Assembly: GCF_032452875.1 (NCBI RefSeq)
Contig: NC_083882.1
Coordinates: forward strand, 62,015,614-62,079,613
Length of the DNA stretch: 64,000 nucleotides
Source of the DNA: Bos javanicus
Taxonomy: Eukaryota > Chordata > Mammalia > Artiodactyla > Bovidae
Direction: 5' to 3'
Both the position numbers and the translations under genes were made by a program. Positions 60,474 through 64,000 of the stretch are shown here, in pieces; within the stretch, counting starts at the first letter, position 1, and every line of letters starts with the position of its first letter. The notes under the pieces were generated by a model, which saw nothing but the letters and a program-made list of their open reading frames with translations, was not told the DNA's origin and did not search any database.

Positions 60474-60534
60474 CTTAGAATAAATACAACCATCAGTTCC
60501 AAACACCCACTTCTGAGAATCATCTCCTTTATGT
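60474..60534 (-). CDS. DCDC1: Internal coding exon A, probable DCDC1 (beta-trefoil segment)
   Basis: Minus-strand exon of 61 nt. The acceptor is a T-rich tract ending in tttcattacag and the donor is AAG|GTAAGG, close to consensus. One leading base completes a codon from an upstream exon beyond 60.5 kb; the remaining 20 codons read HKGDDSQKWVFGTDGCIYSK without a stop, and the exon ends in phase 0. The Q-K-W followed by G-x-D-G-C-I-Y-S is the look of a ricin-B/beta-trefoil repeat (QxW plus a 'dG.I.s' strand). DCDC1 proteins combine doublecortin domains with a ricin-B-like region, hence the call; this is family knowledge recalled, not searched. It joins in phase to the exon at 50.1 kb. The exon is solid; the gene name is an inference. 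Confidence 0.62.
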
Positions 60535-61954
60535 CTGTAATGAAAATGTAATTTAGAGATTGATGACTTTTCTCCACATTAACACGTTTGTAGGTTTCAA
60601 GTAGAAATATCATTTCCACAGTCTGGCAGAAGGACTGGACATTGTAAGGATTTTCCCATGCTACTACCATCACTGCTACCTCCGCAGTTAAGCCTTTCTT
60701 AAGACAACTAATTGCTTTAGTACCCAAAGTTCTGTGGGGGTGTGCGAATGAGTGTGTATGTGTGTGTGCACGTGTGTGTATAACCAATGGCAACAGTGAT
60801 TAAGAGTCTAGAGAATAAATAGAGTCAATAGGAATATTATAGGAATTTCCATCCCCAAAAATGATCCTCTGTGAGACAGAAAGAAGGGGGCTTAATTAAA
60901 TAAAAGGATTCAGAGGATGAGAAGAAAAAAAAGATACTGTGGAAAATTAGGAACCTCAGGCACCTATTTCTCAAACAATTAGGAAATTTTATTAAGGAAC
61001 ATCAGATTTTCTGAGCTAAGTCTGAGTAAGAAAGAAAAACTAAGATGTGATGAAGCTAATCATGCCTAAATTAACTCATCACATATTCATTAATATTTAG
61101 AAACCTTACGGAGATAGGACAAATGAATTAAATTAAGTGTAATGGGATGTTAAACAAGACTTTTCCTACTGCCTCAGAGTTTTGACAGAAGCATCAATGG
61201 TTGAGAATAAGAGGTGTCAGGTAATGCTCTGTTCTAAAGCAAGGAACTATATGATCTGGGCAGAGCATGTAAAGGTACGTAATGGTTCAGCGCATGTTAG
61301 CCTTTCACCTACACCCACATTATATAAGAAAACGTGAAAAATTTCTGGGCATGTTGGGATGGGTGCTTATTAATAATGTAGGTCTCCAGGCCCCTATCCT
61401 CAGAGATTTTGATTCTTAAGGTCTGGACTCCCAGAAATATACATTACTAGGTATCACAAATGATTCCAATCACAAGAATTCTGGGGAATTTGGATGTGTG
61501 TGGTTTATGGAGCAGACTTTGGAAAACATTGAATTAGAGTGATGACAGCCAAGGAAAGAAAGGACCACATACTTGAAGTATTATAGATTTGGTGATTAAA
61601 TAAATGGGGTATGGGTTAGAAAGAGTAGGCAAGGTTAAGCCTTAAATGTCAAATTTAGGTAAAGAAGAATAAGACAGTATTAAAAGAAAATGAAATTAGA
61701 ATATGAGAGGAAAGCAGAGATGTAAGGAATATGAAGGGTTCTGATAATTAAAGACTGGTAACAGAAATAAATGAAGCTGGCTGGAACTAATGTGAGGGCT
61801 GCCACTGGGAACTGTGAAGAACACAGCAAACTGGAGGGTATATGTGCCATCCAGAGGGGGAATAATGGTGTCGTGAGAGGATGAAAGTTCAGTGTTGCCC
61901 ATTCTGATTTTTTCAATAAATGCCAGTAATTTTTTGCATGAAATCTCCCTATTT
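60535..61954. other. Unique AT-rich intron upstream of exon A
   Basis: Contains a degenerate GT-rich microsatellite at about 60,741-60,779 and a MER5A-like piece, with no further exon recognised. Confidence 0.5.
61350..61540. mobile_element. MER5A-like remnant
   Basis: 'ggtctccaggcccctatcct', 'gattccaatcacaagaattc' and 'gcagactttggaaaacattg' match MER5A order. Confidence 0.5.
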
Positions 61955-61966
61955 CTATAAGCTAAT

Positions 61967-62244
61967 GCTGTTGCTGCTGCTGCTAAGTCGCTTCAGTCGT
62001 GTCCAACTCTGTGTGACCCCATAGATGGCAGCCCACCAGGCTCCCCCATCCCTGGGATTCTCCAGGCAAGAACACTGGAGTAGGTTGCCATTTCCTTCTC
62101 CAATGCATGAAAATGAAAAGTGAAAGTGAAGTCACTCAGCCATGTCCGACTCTTAGTGACCCCATGGACTGCAGCCCACCAGGCTCCTCCGTCCATGGGG
62201 TTTTCTAGGCAAGAGTACTGGAGTGGGGTGCCATTGCCTTCTCC
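61967..62244 (-). mobile_element. Bov-A2 SINE with target duplication
   Basis: Antisense dimer starting with the CTG form of the CAG tail. It is flanked by ctataagcnaat (61,955-61,966 and 62,245-62,256, one mismatch). Confidence 0.93.
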
Positions 62245-62256
62245 CTATAAGCGAAT

Positions 62257-63639
62257 AACTAATTACAAATACTATAATAATGTCCAAATCAAACAAAATC
62301 CATAGGTCCCCAGTTTTTACTGTCCATAATCTAACCTCTGTGTGTAAATGGATGTGTGTATATGTGTCTGTATCTATGTGTGCATATTGCTTTAAGTTTA
62401 TGAATTTAACAGTACAGGCCAGATCCTATAATCCATGTTCTTTAAAAACTGAAGCAAAATCCACATTAAATGATGGTGTTTTTAAAAAAAAGATCTTTGA
62501 TTCAATTGGTTTGTCTAATTGATGCCCCAAATATCTTTTAGAAAGAAGCATTTTTTTATTTTTTGGTTTATGATTTTTATGGTTTTGAGATCAATTGATA
62601 ATGACATTGTTGGTTTGTCTTTCATCCCCTCAAGGTCTCATACACATCACAGACAATTATTAAAAGACAAACAAGTGCAAGCACTTACAATATTGAATAA
62701 GAATAAGATGAGTGACGCCAAATGAAACATAACTGAACTAATGAGGCATGATATGTTTATCATATTCTTTGTGAGTTGTCAGGTTGCTATCTTAAGTGCT
62801 AGTTCTATTATTTTTAGCATATAAAAGGCAATGTCTTAATTCACAGCTTTGCTAAAATCACATGGTATCAATACTACTTAGGAGAAGAGGAAAAATTTTT
62901 ACCGCTAATAGTTGCTGCCACATGAGGATATTTATTGTTATATAATGAAATATGGTTGTATTTTTAAAGAAATAAAACACAAGCATTTCAGATACTCTGG
63001 AAAAGATAAACTTATCCAGAGGTGAGTGAGTTCTAAAAATCCTGGTCCTTACAAAATATAGCCTGACAATAGATTTTGTTTCTCAAAGGCAAGCTGCATC
63101 AATACAAAGGCAAAAATCCTCATCTGTATAGAGGGCCTCCTTTTTCTCCTGCCCATCCTAAACTCCTCCTTCTCTTCCTTGATCTCTTTCCTTCCTTTCT
63201 AAATTAAACCAAATCTTTTCTTGTAAATACAGATGTTTCAAGTTAAACTTACAACAGTTATGTTTTGTTTTTAATTATCATCTTTTTCCATTCCCAAGTT
63301 CTCTTCTCTATAGGCAATAAGGACATTGAGTTTAAGCTTTAATCCCACCCAATTCCACAATAATCCTGGCCAGAGTAGGAAGTCATCTCAGGGCCCTAAG
63401 ACCAGAGCAGCACCAGCTTCAGTACGCAGTGAGTCCAGGGAGAGCCCTGGGCATGAAGAGCATGCTCATCAAGCTGCATATAACCTTTCCACAATCTGCC
63501 ATTTTTACCTTGACCACGGATCACACTGACTGGTCTTCTTTCACCATTTCCTTCTAAAATAACCGCTTAGTCATTCCCTACTCATCATTTTATCTTTTGG
63601 GTTTTTCCTTAGGTTTGTTTTTTTTTTCTCTTTTTGTAA
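62257..63639. other. Unique AT-rich intron
   Basis: No repeat or convincing exon. A slightly GC-richer segment at 63,350-63,490 carries a 67-codon plus-strand open frame (63,326-63,529) without recognisable features. Confidence 0.45.
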
Positions 63640-63900
63640 TTACTAAAAACAACTTTAGTGGGAAATAACTGAAAGTATTATAAAACATTATACAACTGAC
63701 AGGCACATATTTAAAGCAAAAAATTTGTTAAGTTTTGAAACATGTGTACACATTTTAAAGTATCACAACCATCAAGATAATGAAGATATATCCAGAGCTC
63801 TCACCCCCAAAAAACCACCCCCAAAGTTTCTGTGTTCTCTTTTGTAATCATGCCCTCCTGTCCCTTCCTACCTTCCTATCTCCAGGCAAACACTGATCTT
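63640..63900 (-). mobile_element. L1M 3' UTR fragment (probable)
   Basis: 'attatacaactgacaggcac', 'gttttgaaacatgtgtacac' and 'cacaaccatcaagataatga' look like old L1 3' UTR. Orientation is less certain. Confidence 0.45.
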
Positions 63901-63908
63901 CCTAGATT

Positions 63909-64000
63909 AGTTGTCGTTGTTCAGTAGCTCAATTATGTCTGACTCTGCAACCCCACAGATTGCAGCATGCCAGACTTCCCTGTCCTTCACCAACTCCCGG
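63909..64000 (-). mobile_element. BovB 3' fragment, cut by the window edge
   Basis: 'tcgttgttcagtagctcaat', 'cagcatgccagacttccctg' and 'tccttcaccaactcccgg', the antisense BovB 3' end, running off the window. Confidence 0.85.

Noticed and set aside
63326..63529. 67-codon plus-strand frame rich in Ser/Arg
   Set aside because: No promoter, splice context or recognisable motif; consistent with chance in a slightly GC-richer segment.
1..64000. CRISPR arrays, phage or operon-like systems
   Set aside because: All spaced repeats resolve to SINE/LINE copies or the L1 5' UTR arrays; spacing and content do not fit, and the sequence is clearly ruminant nuclear DNA.

Overview
This is a window of a ruminant (bovid) nuclear genome, most likely cattle or a close relative. 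The evidence is its repeats: BovB (RTE-type) LINE pieces, the SINEs that derive from BovB (Bov-tA with a tRNA-like head, and Bov-A2 dimers ending in CAG repeats), and L1 copies with the cattle-type 3' UTR and 5' UTR. The background is AT-rich, with sparse short exons and long introns. There is no bacterial-style gene packing, and nearly every long open frame falls inside a LINE or SINE.

The only convincing host-gene content is a set of minus-strand exons. Three are strong: 60,474-60,534, 50,004-50,138 and 49,439-49,596. They have good splice sites and matching phases (0, then 0). Joined, they continue a ricin-B/beta-trefoil-like segment into a hydrophilic tail. I read them as part of DCDC1 (doublecortin domain containing 1, formerly split into DCDC1/DCDC5), which neighbours the PAX6 region; this identification is from recollection of the family and was not searched. 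Three weaker candidate exons further down the same strand (13.3, 8.2 and 5.4 kb) also chain in phase. The window is therefore best seen as mostly intron of one long minus-strand gene.

Layout. 1-16.4 kb: old MaLR LTRs, L1M, MIR and MER5 remains, scattered SINEs, long unique AT-rich intron, and a GC-rich islet at 13.15-13.39 kb. 16.4-29.4 kb: a nested nest of transposons. A Tigger-like element comes first, then an old L1M 3' UTR split by 2.7 kb of BovB (itself BovB-in-BovB with a 10-bp target duplication), then a nearly full-length minus-strand cattle L1 (about 20.65-29.43 kb). That L1 has ORF1, ORF2 and a long 5' UTR holding two tandem-repeat arrays, one invaded by an antisense L1 tail. 29.4-41.7 kb: SINE- and BovB-rich, including a 2.3-kb 5' BovB fragment. 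41.7-49.4 kb: mostly unique. 49.4-64 kb: the clear exons with more BovB, MLT1 LTRs, L1M and SINEs.

I found no CRISPR, operon, tRNA/rRNA cluster or other system of the prokaryotic kind. The most interesting items are the exon chain, the GC-rich islet, a perfect 20-bp inverted repeat at 15.2 kb, a 150-bp local duplication at 52.5/53.3 kb, and the datable nested transposon insertions.
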